Below are positions 1-10,333 of a stretch of DNA of 43,766 nt, in pieces. The DNA comes from Rhodocyclaceae bacterium. GTDB lineage: Bacteria; Pseudomonadota; Gammaproteobacteria; Burkholderiales; Rhodocyclaceae. The notes under the pieces are model-generated. The model was given only the letters and a program-made list of their open reading frames with translations, made no database searches and was not told the origin of the DNA. Location of the stretch: positions 1 to 43,766 of the forward strand of contig VEQD01000008.1 of NCBI GenBank assembly GCA_018883385.1, written 5' to 3'. The position numbers and the translations under genes were made by a program. How positions within the stretch are numbered: position 1 is the stretch's first letter; each line of letters starts with the position of its first letter.

Positions 1-61
1 TACTCCAGGCGCGAATGCGCCAAAGCCCGAACGAGCGTCCCCGCAGGTCAGGGCAATTCAT
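1..61 (-). other. Riboswitch 3' region with hairpin and possible RBS of an off-window gene
   Basis: Downstream of the riboswitch on the minus strand. Positions 8-21 form a perfect inverted repeat (GGCGC, 4-nt loop, GCGCC). Read on the minus strand it lies immediately before GGAG at 5-2, which could be the ribosome binding site of a gene starting beyond the left edge. Alternatively an ORF starting with ATG at 61 runs open off the edge (about 20 codons, beginning MNCPDLRG), but it has no convincing ribosome binding site and I do not recognise it. Which reading is right cannot be decided from this window. Confidence 0.3.
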
Positions 62-123
62 AAACGCTAAGAGGAGTGATCAGATGGCCAATGGCGATCC
101 GAAGCCGCTCACCCGCAGCAGAT

Positions 124-330
124 GGAATCCGAATGGCCGGTCTCCGGGCTCGCGCGGGGCAGGACAATCCTGCCGAACGTGCCGCCTTCCCAGATCCGAA
201 GATCCAGTGGCATGAGGCACGACACAGCGCTTACCGTTGCGGGGGCAGCACCGGGATGGCAATTACTTGCGTCACCGGTTTCCCGTTTCACTTTGCAGCA
301 GTCTCACTCCTGCAAAGCACCGTTCGGAAG
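124..330 (-). ncRNA. Cobalamin (B12) riboswitch
   Basis: Read on the minus strand, the conserved cobalamin aptamer blocks appear in order and at normal spacing. They are a GAAACGGGAAACCGGTG segment (about 286-270), the GCTGCCCCCGCAACGGTAAGCG-type B12-box core (about 251-230), and GCCCGGAGACCGGCC (about 150-136). The outer stem can close between CCGAACGG (327-320) and CCATTCGG (about 137-130). Length is about 205 nt, usual for the class. It should control a gene beyond the left edge, typically B12 uptake or biosynthesis. Stretch 1-464 otherwise holds only this element, its promoter, and the promoter of the plus-strand gene. Confidence 0.9.
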
Positions 331-361
331 GCTCCGTCACTTTCGTGTTGGAACGAGGGGT

Positions 362-367
362 ATTGTA
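362..367 (-). promoter_or_regulatory. -10 element for the riboswitch transcript
   Basis: TACAAT on the minus strand (5 of 6 matches to consensus) would start transcription near 355, about 25 nt upstream of the riboswitch aptamer. No good -35 hexamer is visible at 16-18 bp, so this is a position-based inference. Confidence 0.35.
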
Positions 368-428
368 ACACTTAGTGCGGCGCAGCATCGCCAATTGTCT
401 GAATATCATCGGTTTAATCGCTGCAGTG

Positions 429-457
429 TTGACCCTGAGCCCGACGCATCCTATAGT
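429..457 (+). promoter_or_regulatory. Sigma-70 promoter, TTGACC-N17-TATAGT
   Basis: The -35 is TTGACC at 429-434 and the -10 is TATAGT at 452-457, with an ideal 17-bp spacer. Each hexamer matches consensus at 5 of 6 positions. The predicted start of transcription is about 464, next to the ATG at 465, so the mRNA would be leaderless or nearly so. Confidence 0.6.
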
Positions 458-464
458 TCGCGCC

Positions 465-671
465 ATGGATCACACTATTTCCCTACTAGAACAAAAGCTG
501 GATCAGCTGCTTGCGCTCCTTGAAAGATCCCGTGCGCAGAACGGTGATTTGCGCGCGCGTCTGACGGCGACTGAAGCACGCAGCGAGCAGCTTGAAATCC
601 AAATGAACGCTGCGCGCAACAAGCTTGAGCAGATGGTGGCCCATCTGCCGGAAACGGCGAACCTGTCATGA
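465..671 (+). CDS. Small coiled-coil protein, ZapB-like (TIGR02449 type)
   Basis: This is a 68-aa protein, almost entirely one predicted coiled coil with regular Leu and charged heptads (residues about 4-60). Small coiled-coil proteins of this kind sit immediately upstream of zapA in beta- and gammaproteobacteria and are thought to act in cell division, like ZapB. An in-frame start at 375 exists, but the ATG at 465 is preferred: it begins the coiled coil and follows a strong promoter directly. No Shine-Dalgarno sequence precedes it. Its stop overlaps the zapA start (ATGA), which indicates translational coupling. The exact function is inferred from context. Confidence 0.8.
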   Translation: MDHTISLLEQKLDQLLALLERSRAQNGDLRARLTATEARSEQLEIQMNAARNKLEQMVAHLPETANLS

Positions 672-997
672 GTACAGTGAATCACCTGGATGTCATCCTG
701 TTTGGCCGCGAATATCGCCTGGCCTGCCCACCAGAGCAACAAGCGGCTCTCCATGCCGCGGTGTCACTGGTCGACGCCAAGATGCAGGAAGTCGCCAGCA
801 AGGGGCGCCAGGTTTCTACAGAGCGGGCTGCGATTATGGCGGCGCTCACGCTGGCACACGACCTACTCGAGATGCAACAATTTGGCACGGCCAGACCAGT
901 AACAACAGTTGACAGCGGCGAAACGAAGCGTAAAGTCGAACGCATGGTTCAACGCGTTGATGCGGCGATTGAAACGCATCAAAACGCGCTGTTCTAA
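668..997 (+). CDS. zapA: Cell division protein ZapA
   Basis: This is a 109-aa protein with the ZapA pattern. It has an N-terminal globular part, where 'VNHLDVILFGREYRLACP' matches the usual beta strands carrying I-x-G-x-x-Y. An amphipathic helix and a C-terminal coiled coil (residues about 20-105) follow, containing the family-typical 'IMAALTLAHDLLE'. ZapA binds FtsZ in the cytoplasm and cross-links protofilaments in the Z ring. It overlaps the upstream coiled-coil gene by 4 nt, and the two likely work together. The 6S RNA gene follows directly, the conserved order in many proteobacteria. Confidence 0.92.
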   Translation: MSTVNHLDVILFGREYRLACPPEQQAALHAAVSLVDAKMQEVASKGRQVSTERAAIMAALTLAHDLLEMQQFGTARPVTTVDSGETKRKVERMVQRVDAAIETHQNALF

Positions 998-1009
998 GTT
1001 CTTTAAGTT

Positions 1010-1193
1010 TTCTATGCCCCGAGCGGCGCAAGCATCTTGCGTTTGCTTGAACCAATGCTTATAGCAATGGTCGGCGACCATGAAACCGCTGTTGTGATCG
1101 CCCCTTGCGGGTGAGCCTGATGCGGCGCGTTGCCTGCCTCACTGAACCCAGGTTCAGAGTCACCTAGGTGTTGTTGCGTTCGCGCGGGGCGCC
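1010..1193 (+). ncRNA. ssrS: 6S RNA
   Basis: Directly downstream of zapA, the usual location of ssrS. The ends form a long irregular closing stem: 1016-1021 pairs with 1185-1190, 1023-1025 with 1181-1183, and 1028-1031 with 1174-1177. On the 3' side of the central region, CTGAACC (1142-1148) pairs with GGTTCAG (1151-1157). This matches the conserved 6S segment 'TTGAACC..GGTTCAA' seen in E. coli. Length is about 180 nt, normal for the family. 6S RNA mimics an open promoter and sequesters sigma-70 RNA polymerase. A weak promoter (TTGAAA at 969-974, TCTAAG at 993-998) lies in the zapA 3' end. Exact ends are estimated. The 3' arm overlaps the stop end of the convergent regulator gene. Confidence 0.8.
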
Positions 1194-1889
1194 CTCATCC
1201 ATCTGCTTTTGAATGGCATGTTGCCCGGCCAGCAAATGCGCCCGCATCGCGGCTTCGGCGCCCTCGGCATCGCGATCCAGCATGGCAGCCAGAATCAACC
1301 GGTGTTCTGCCAGGGATGAGCCCAGGCGGCCAACGCGGGACAGTGAGTTCAACCGCGATAGTTTCAAGACTTTGCGCAGGTCATTGATGATCTGAATGAG
1401 CCAGCGGTTGCCGGCTTGTTCCTGCACCAGGCGGTGAAACTCCTGATTCACTTCGAAGAACTGGCGAATCTCGCTGGCGGCAGCCGCTTGTTCAAGGGCG
1501 TCATGACAGTGCTGCAATTGCGCCGCTGCGGCATCGCTGAGCTTGCGGGTGGCTTCATAAGCGCAACGACCTTCCAGCATGGCGAGCACTGGGTAGATCT
1601 CGGCGGCATCTTCTTTAGAAATCTCGGCCACATAGCAACCACGGCGGGGTTTCAGGGTGACCAGGCCCTCGGCAGCCAGCACTTTGAGTGCTTCACGCAA
1701 GGGGGTTCGGGAGATGCCATAGCGGGCAACCAGGGCCAATTCGTCGATCCATTCGCCCGGTTGCAGCACATGGTCAAAAATCTCCTCACGGAGGCGATCC
1801 GCCACCTCTTCATAAAGCGCTGAAGAAACAATGGGTTGCACGGCTTTTGGCGATCGATTTTTGGAGGGTTTTGGCGAAGTTGCGCCCAT
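1164..1889 (-). CDS. GntR-family (FadR/FCD) transcriptional regulator
   Basis: This is a 241-aa protein. An N-terminal winged helix (residues about 20-88) carries the GntR signature 'GISRTPLREALKVLAAEG' and the wing 'LVTLKPRRGCYV'. A C-terminal FCD ligand-binding domain (about 100-230) keeps typical metal or ligand residues in 'NQEFHRL', 'LAEHRLI' and 'AMRAHL'. The start at 1889 gives family length; the longer frame to 2024 adds an unconserved stretch. No Shine-Dalgarno sequence is visible at this ATG, which lies inside a perfect 10-bp palindrome (1887-1896). Divergent from mcm-meaB-pccBA, it probably controls that operon in response to an acyl-CoA or organic acid. The effector is unknown. 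Confidence 0.88.
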   Translation of the reverse strand: MGATSPKPSKNRSPKAVQPIVSSALYEEVADRLREEIFDHVLQPGEWIDELALVARYGISRTPLREALKVLAAEGLVTLKPRRGCYVAEISKEDAAEIYPVLAMLEGRCAYEATRKLSDAAAAQLQHCHDALEQAAAASEIRQFFEVNQEFHRLVQEQAGNRWLIQIINDLRKVLKLSRLNSLSRVGRLGSSLAEHRLILAAMLDRDAEGAEAAMRAHLLAGQHAIQKQMDEGAPRERNNT

Positions 1890-1896
1890 AATTATG
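1887..1896. promoter_or_regulatory. Palindrome over the regulator start codon, candidate operator
   Basis: CATAATTATG is a perfect 10-bp palindrome that includes the regulator's start codon. It is a plausible autoregulatory site but is short and AT-rich, so chance is possible. Confidence 0.25.
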
Positions 1897-1933
1897 AATA
1901 ACGTATGATTCGGTTGTCGACATGGCTGACTGC

Positions 1934-2024
1934 CCATAGTCTGCCATAGTTTGTTGTTTTCACTGAAGGCACCCTTCCCACAAAGAGGGGTGGAGTCGCG
2001 TCTTTGCGACATTTTGCATTGCAA
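1934..2024. promoter_or_regulatory. Phased direct repeats upstream of mcm
   Basis: Two pairs of direct repeats each sit exactly 10 bp apart, one helical turn. CCATAGT is at 1934-1940 and 1944-1950, and TTTGC at 2003-2007 and 2013-2017; the latter is followed by TTGCAA at 2019-2024. They lie in the 161-bp gap between the divergent regulator and mcm and are candidate activator or repressor sites. No clear promoter hexamers could be assigned. Confidence 0.3.
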
Positions 2025-2050
2025 CTATCCGTTTCCGAGTGAGGTTCGTC

Positions 2051-4207
<2,157 letters not shown>

Positions 4208-4223
4208 AACCATACGTCAGCAC

Positions 4224-5285
4224 ATGAACGCGCCAGCGTATACCGCACCCGCAGAAGCCACCACGCTCACCGACGCCGATCGGACGCTGGTGAATGGCGT
4301 GCGCGCGGGTGAGCGCCGTGCGCTGGCTAAGGCCATCACGCTGATCGAATCGACGCGTGATGACCACCAGATTCGCGCCCAACAGGTCCTGAACGCATTG
4401 CTACCGAAAACCGGCAATGCGATCCGTATCGGCATTTCGGGTGTTCCCGGTGCTGGCAAATCGACCTTCATTGAGGCGCTGGGTATGTGGCTCATCAAGC
4501 AAGGCCACAAACTTGCTGTGCTGGCGGTCGACCCATCATCAAGCGTTTCGGGTGGATCGATCCTCGGTGACAAGACGCGCATGGAACAACTATCAGCGCG
4601 CGAAGAAGCGTTCATCCGCCCGAGCCCGTCTTCCGGCTCACTCGGCGGTGTCGCCGAAAAGACCCGCGAAGCGATGCTGCTCTGCGAAGCCTCTGGCTAC
4701 GATGTCATCATCGTCGAAACCGTGGGTGTTGGCCAATCGGAAACCACTGTAGCCGGTATGGTCGATATTTTCTGCCTGCTGCAATTGCCCAACGCGGGTG
4801 ATGATTTGCAAGCGATCAAAAAAGGTATCGTCGAAATCGCCGACCTCGTCATCATTAATAAAGCCGATATCGATCCGCGTGCTGCGGCAGTCACTGCCGC
4901 CCAATGGAAAAACGCGCTGACGCTCCTGCGTCCGGCCAGCCCGAACTGGCATCCGCCAGTCATCGCGCTGAGTGCCCTGCACCACGATGGGATCGAAAAA
5001 TTCTGGGGGGCCATCGATAATTACCGACAGGCCTTAGTGCCAACCGGTGAGTTTGATGCGCGTCGCCGCCACCAGGCACAAGCCTGGATGTGGAGTCTGA
5101 TCGATTCCGGCCTGCGCCGTGCCTTTCACGCCAACCCGGCCGTGCTCAGCAGCCTGCCCGCCATTCGGCAGGCCGTGGATGAGGCGCGACAAACGCCGAC
5201 GTCGGCCGCGCGTCAGCTGCTTACCACCTTTTTAGGCACACCTTTTGCTCATACATCGTCAACGACCACCGGTCTTGGCACGTAA
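4224..5285 (+). CDS. meaB: Methylmalonyl-CoA mutase-associated GTPase MeaB
   Basis: This is a 353-aa G3E-family GTPase (also called ArgK) that loads and protects the B12 cofactor of methylmalonyl-CoA mutase. The Walker A motif GVPGAGKST is at residues 73-81, followed by '[22 protein letters not shown]' (split as DPSSS and GDKTRM, the switch region), 'ETVGVGQSE' (Walker B/G3) and the base-specificity motif NKAD. A C-terminal helical dimerisation part completes the family length. It starts 16 nt after mcm, the standard mutase-chaperone arrangement. An upstream in-frame start at 4134 would overlap mcm and adds unconserved sequence. Confidence 0.96.
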   Translation: MNAPAYTAPAEATTLTDADRTLVNGVRAGERRALAKAITLIESTRDDHQIRAQQVLNALLPKTGNAIRIGISGVPGAGKSTFIEALGMWLIKQGHKLAVLAVDPSSSVSGGSILGDKTRMEQLSAREEAFIRPSPSSGSLGGVAEKTREAMLLCEASGYDVIIVETVGVGQSETTVAGMVDIFCLLQLPNAGDDLQAIKKGIVEIADLVIINKADIDPRAAAVTAAQWKNALTLLRPASPNWHPPVIALSALHHDGIEKFWGAIDNYRQALVPTGEFDARRRHQAQAWMWSLIDSGLRRAFHANPAVLSSLPAIRQAVDEARQTPTSAARQLLTTFLGTPFAHTSSTTTGLGT

Positions 5286-5313
5286 TTCCGGATATCACCT
5301 AAGGAGTCCCACT

Positions 5314-6846
<1,533 letters not shown>

Positions 6847-6866
6847 TCGCCCGGGAGAATCTAAAT

Positions 6867-8855
6867 ATGTTCAAGAAAATTCTGATCGCTAACCGCGGTG
6901 AAATCGCCTGCCGCGTCATCAAGACTGCCCGCAAGATGGGCATCAAGACCGTCGCCGTTTATTCGGAAGCCGACGCATCGGCGCGCCACGTCGAACTCGC
7001 CGACGAAGCCGTCTGCATCGGCCCGGCTGCCTCGAAAGAGTCGTATCTGGTCATCGACAAGATCATCGCTGCCTGCAAGCAGACCGGTGCCGAGGCGGTA
7101 CACCCGGGTTACGGTTTCCTCTCGGAAAATGCCGAATTTGGTAAGAAGCTCGAAGCCAACGGTATCGTCTTTATCGGCCCGAAGGTCTACGCTCTTGAAT
7201 CCATGGGGGACAAGATCGCCTCGAAGAAGCTTGCGAACGGAGCGAAGGTCAATACCATCCCAGGGTATAACGACCCCATCGATACGCCAGAACAGGCGGT
7301 TGAAATCGCCAAGGGCATCGGTTACCCGGTGATGATCAAGGCCTCTGCCGGCGGTGGCGGCAAGGGTCTACGGGTTGCTTTCGACGACAAGGAAGCCTAC
7401 GAAGGTTTTGCCTCCTGTAAAAACGAAGCCAAGAACGCCTTTGGTGACGACCGCGTTTTTATCGAGAAGTTCGTCGAAGAGCCGCGTCACATCGAAATCC
7501 AGGTGCTGGGCGACTCTCACGGTAACGTGGTCTATTTGAACGAGCGCGATTGCTCGATTCAGCGCCGTCACCAGAAGGTGATCGAGGAGGCGCCGTCACC
7601 CTTCATTGATCCAGCCACCCGCAAAGCCATGGGGGAACAGGCCGTTGCCCTGGCCAAAGCCGTACAGTACCAATCGGCTGGTACCGTTGAATTCGTGGTC
7701 GGCAAAGACAAGTCGTTCTACTTCCTCGAGATGAACACCCGCCTGCAGGTGGAGCACCCAGTGACCGAATTGATTACCGGACTCGACCTAGTCGAGCAGA
7801 TGATCCGTGTGGCAGCTGGCGAGAAGCTGTCGTTCAAACAGGAAGATGTGCAACTCAACGGCTGGGCGATGGAATGTCGTATCAATGCTGAAGATCCGTT
7901 CCGTGGCTTTCTGCCGTCGACGGGTCGTCTGGTCAAGTTTGCCCCGCCGGAAGAAGTAGCAGGCCAGGTCCGCGTGGACACGGGTGTGTACGAAGGTGGC
8001 GAGATTTCGATGTACTACGATTCGATGATCGCCAAGCTGATCGTGCATGGCGCCACGCGTGAACAAGCCATCGAACGTATGCGTGCTGCGCTCAACGGGT
8101 TTGTGATTCGTGGCATCTCGTCGAACATTCCGTTTCAGGCCGCGCTGATGCAACACCCGCGTTTTCAGGCCGGCAACTTCACGACCGCCTTCATCGCCGA
8201 GGAGTATCCCAAGGGCTTTAATGCCAGCGATGTACCGCACGATGATCCGGCGCTGCTGTTGTCAGTTGCAGCGTTCGTGCATCGCCGTTACATCGACTGT
8301 GCCGCCAAGGTCAGCGGTCAGCTCCCGGGGCACGAGCTCCAAGTTGGGGACGAATGGGTTGTCGTTCGCAATGGCGAACAACACCCTGTGACCGCCATCC
8401 CCGTTGAAGGTGGTTATGATGTTGTGTACAAGGGTGAGACTTTGAAGCTTCGCTCGACTTGGAATCTGGGTGAGCCGCTTTTCGTTGGCACGGTGAATGG
8501 TGAGCCTTTCACCATGCAGGTCGAGCGTCACAAGCTGGCCTACCGTTTGTTCCACTGGGGCACCCAAGCAAATCTCACCGTACTTCGCGCTCGCGCTGCC
8601 CAACTACTGGCACTCATGCCTGAAAAGGCAGCGCCGGATATGTCGAAGTTCCTGCTGTCGCCAATGCCGGGTCTGCTGCGCGAAGTGGCCGTCAAGGTCG
8701 GTCAAGACGTCAAAGCTGGTGAAAAGCTGGCGGTCATTGAAGCCATGAAGATGGAAAACATCCTCAAGGCTGAGCAAGACGGTAAAGTGAAAAAGGTTTT
8801 GGCCGCTGCCGGTGAATCGCTGTCGGTCGATCAGATCATCGTCGAGTTTGAATGA
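6867..8855 (+). CDS. pccA: Propionyl-CoA carboxylase, biotin carboxylase/BCCP (alpha) subunit
   Basis: This is a 662-aa protein. The biotin carboxylase N-domain begins 'KKILIANRGEIACRV', then come the ATP-grasp domain (about 115-330, with 'KASAGGGGKGLRV') and the BC C-domain ('EMNTRLQVEHPVTE'). A BT linker domain (about 500-590) and a C-terminal biotinyl domain (about 590-662) follow, with the EAMKMEN motif and biotin attachment predicted at Lys628. It carboxylates biotin with ATP and bicarbonate and passes it to PccB. GGGAG at 6853-6857 sets the start. It is the last gene of the operon, followed by a strong terminator. Confidence 0.96.
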   Translation: MFKKILIANRGEIACRVIKTARKMGIKTVAVYSEADASARHVELADEAVCIGPAASKESYLVIDKIIAACKQTGAEAVHPGYGFLSENAEFGKKLEANGIVFIGPKVYALESMGDKIASKKLANGAKVNTIPGYNDPIDTPEQAVEIAKGIGYPVMIKASAGGGGKGLRVAFDDKEAYEGFASCKNEAKNAFGDDRVFIEKFVEEPRHIEIQVLGDSHGNVVYLNERDCSIQRRHQKVIEEAPSPFIDPATRKAMGEQAVALAKAVQYQSAGTVEFVVGKDKSFYFLEMNTRLQVEHPVTELITGLDLVEQMIRVAAGEKLSFKQEDVQLNGWAMECRINAEDPFRGFLPSTGRLVKFAPPEEVAGQVRVDTGVYEGGEISMYYDSMIAKLIVHGATREQAIERMRAALNGFVIRGISSNIPFQAALMQHPRFQAGNFTTAFIAEEYPKGFNASDVPHDDPALLLSVAAFVHRRYIDCAAKVSGQLPGHELQVGDEWVVVRNGEQHPVTAIPVEGGYDVVYKGETLKLRSTWNLGEPLFVGTVNGEPFTMQVERHKLAYRLFHWGTQANLTVLRARAAQLLALMPEKAAPDMSKFLLSPMPGLLREVAVKVGQDVKAGEKLAVIEAMKMENILKAEQDGKVKKVLAAAGESLSVDQIIVEFE

Positions 8856-8872
8856 GCTGAATTTGTTTCAAC

Positions 8873-8901
8873 AAAAAGCCCGGCCTAGGCCGGGCTTTTT
8901 T
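8873..8901. terminator. Bidirectional rho-independent terminator
   Basis: A perfect inverted repeat, AGCCCGGCC/GGCCGGGCT, is flanked by A5 on one side and T6 on the other. It can terminate both pccA (plus) and the convergent VOC gene (minus). Confidence 0.93.
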
Positions 8902-8918
8902 ACTGCAAGAAAACTCAA

Positions 8919-9392
8919 CTAACCGGCCAGCTTGGCAAAAGCATCAATGACTTCTTGCGGTGCCTGGACGAGTTCGATCAATACCCCTTCGCCCGCGATC
9001 GGGAACTCCTCGTTAGCTTTCGGATGCATGAAGGTGATGTCGTAACCCGCAGCCCCCTTGCGAATGCCGCCCGGCGCAAAGCGCACACCGTTGTTCGTCA
9101 GCCATTCAACGGCGGCCGGGAGATTATCCACCCATAGGCCGATGTGATTCAGCGGCGTGGTGTGCACGGCCGGTTTTTTTTCAGGGTCCAGCGGCTGCAT
9201 GAGATCGACTTCAACCTTGAACGGGCCTTTGCCCATGGCGGTGATGTCTTCATCCACGTTTTCACGCTCGGAAACGAAGTTACCCGTGATTTCCAGGCCG
9301 AGCATGTCGACCCACAGGGTCCGTAACTTTTCTTTCGAAGGACCACCAATAGCGATCTGTTGTACACCGAGAATTTTGAATGGGCGAGTCAT
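8919..9392 (-). CDS. VOC-superfamily protein, probable methylmalonyl-CoA epimerase
   Basis: This is a 157-aa protein of two beta-alpha-beta-beta-beta modules. The second module, with '[10 protein letters not shown]' and 'ITFMHPK...[12 protein letters not shown]', closely resembles the end of known methylmalonyl-CoA epimerases. It would interconvert the (S) form made by PccBA and the (R) form used by Mcm, the one step otherwise missing here. Likely metal ligands by family alignment are H83 and E140. Positions that are His and Gln in the Propionibacterium enzyme appear as Gln12 and Asp63, which is atypical. It is convergent with the pcc operon rather than inside it. A glyoxalase-like function remains possible. 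Confidence 0.7.
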   Translation of the reverse strand: MTRPFKILGVQQIAIGGPSKEKLRTLWVDMLGLEITGNFVSERENVDEDITAMGKGPFKVEVDLMQPLDPEKKPAVHTTPLNHIGLWVDNLPAAVEWLTNNGVRFAPGGIRKGAAGYDITFMHPKANEEFPIAGEGVLIELVQAPQEVIDAFAKLAG

Positions 9393-9407
9393 TGTGGCTC
9401 CTTAAAA

Positions 9408-10196
9408 TCAAGCGGGTTGACGCTGGCTATAGCGATACATCACGATGCCAGCAAGAATCATGGGTAGGCTCAGCCATTGCCCCATCGACAGGTTGCCAAA
9501 CAGCAACCCGAGAAAATCGTCCGGCTCACGCCCAAATTCGGCGACGAAGCGGGCAAGACCATAGCCCATCAGAAACACCGCCGATACGGCTGCGCGCGGA
9601 CGCGGCTTCGACGCATACCACCAGAGCAGCGCAAAGAGCAGCAGGCCCTCACAGGCAAACTGGTAGAGCTGCGAAGGATGGCGCGGAAAATAATCGGTAC
9701 GTGGAAAAATCATCGCCCAAGGCACATCGGTCACCCGACCCACGAGCTCCCCATTAATAAAGTTGCCCATGCGACCAGCGGCCAGACCCAACGGCACCAG
9801 TGGTGCAATAAAGTCGGTCACTTCAAAAAACGACCGCCCGGACTTGCGCCCGTAAAGCCCCATTGCCAGCAAAACGCCGAGCAGACCACCATGAAAAGAC
9901 ATCCCACCCTGCCAGAGCGCAAAGATTTCTAGTGGATGTTCCAGGTAATACCCCGGCTTATAGAACAATACGTAGCCCAAACGGCCACCCAGCACCACAC
10001 CCAGCGCACCATAGAAGAGCAGATCGTCGATGGCCTGGTTTGTCCATCCCTCCTGGGGCAATCGCCTGGCATGAAGTCGGCCCAGGGCCACAAAGAGAAC
10101 AAAAGCAACCAGATACATTAGCCCATACCAGTGCACGGACAATGGTCCAACGCTGATAGCGACGGGGTCAAACTGCGGATGCATCAAGGGGGTCAT
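9408..10196 (-). CDS. lgt: Prolipoprotein diacylglyceryl transferase
   Basis: This is a 262-aa inner-membrane enzyme with about seven transmembrane helices. It transfers diacylglycerol from phosphatidylglycerol to the lipobox Cys of prolipoproteins. The Lgt signature [10 protein letters not shown] is at 141-150 and the essential-His motif 'MSFHGG' puts His at 102. '[22 protein letters not shown]' at the N terminus is typical; the start could be Met5 (10184). It is divergent from ilvD. It serves the lipoproteins encoded in this window (two glycine-zipper proteins, RlpA, the patatin). Confidence 0.95.
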   Translation of the reverse strand: MTPLMHPQFDPVAISVGPLSVHWYGLMYLVAFVLFVALGRLHARRLPQEGWTNQAIDDLLFYGALGVVLGGRLGYVLFYKPGYYLEHPLEIFALWQGGMSFHGGLLGVLLAMGLYGRKSGRSFFEVTDFIAPLVPLGLAAGRMGNFINGELVGRVTDVPWAMIFPRTDYFPRHPSQLYQFACEGLLLFALLWWYASKPRPRAAVSAVFLMGYGLARFVAEFGREPDDFLGLLFGNLSMGQWLSLPMILAGIVMYRYSQRQPA

Positions 10197-10235
10197 GGGG
10201 CTTATGCAGACGGCTCAAGGTGACCACAAAGACCC

Positions 10236-10261
10236 TGCGTGGTGTGGGTACACTCCACGCA
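10236..10261. promoter_or_regulatory. Inverted repeat between lgt and ilvD
   Basis: TGCGTGG and CCACGCA pair across 26 nt, with an inner TGT/ACA. It lies in the 137-bp divergent gap, about 70 nt before the ilvD start. It may be an operator or a leader hairpin; no T-run follows. Confidence 0.3.
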
Positions 10262-10333
10262 AATTCTGCGGTGGCGATAGAATGTCGAAATTATAGGCGA
10301 ATCTTTGCCCGACCTCGTTTTAAAGGATCTGCT

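Noticed and set aside
76-375. Overlapping short frames on both strands near the left end
   Set aside because: This stretch is the cobalamin riboswitch; the frames have no ribosome binding sites or family resemblance.
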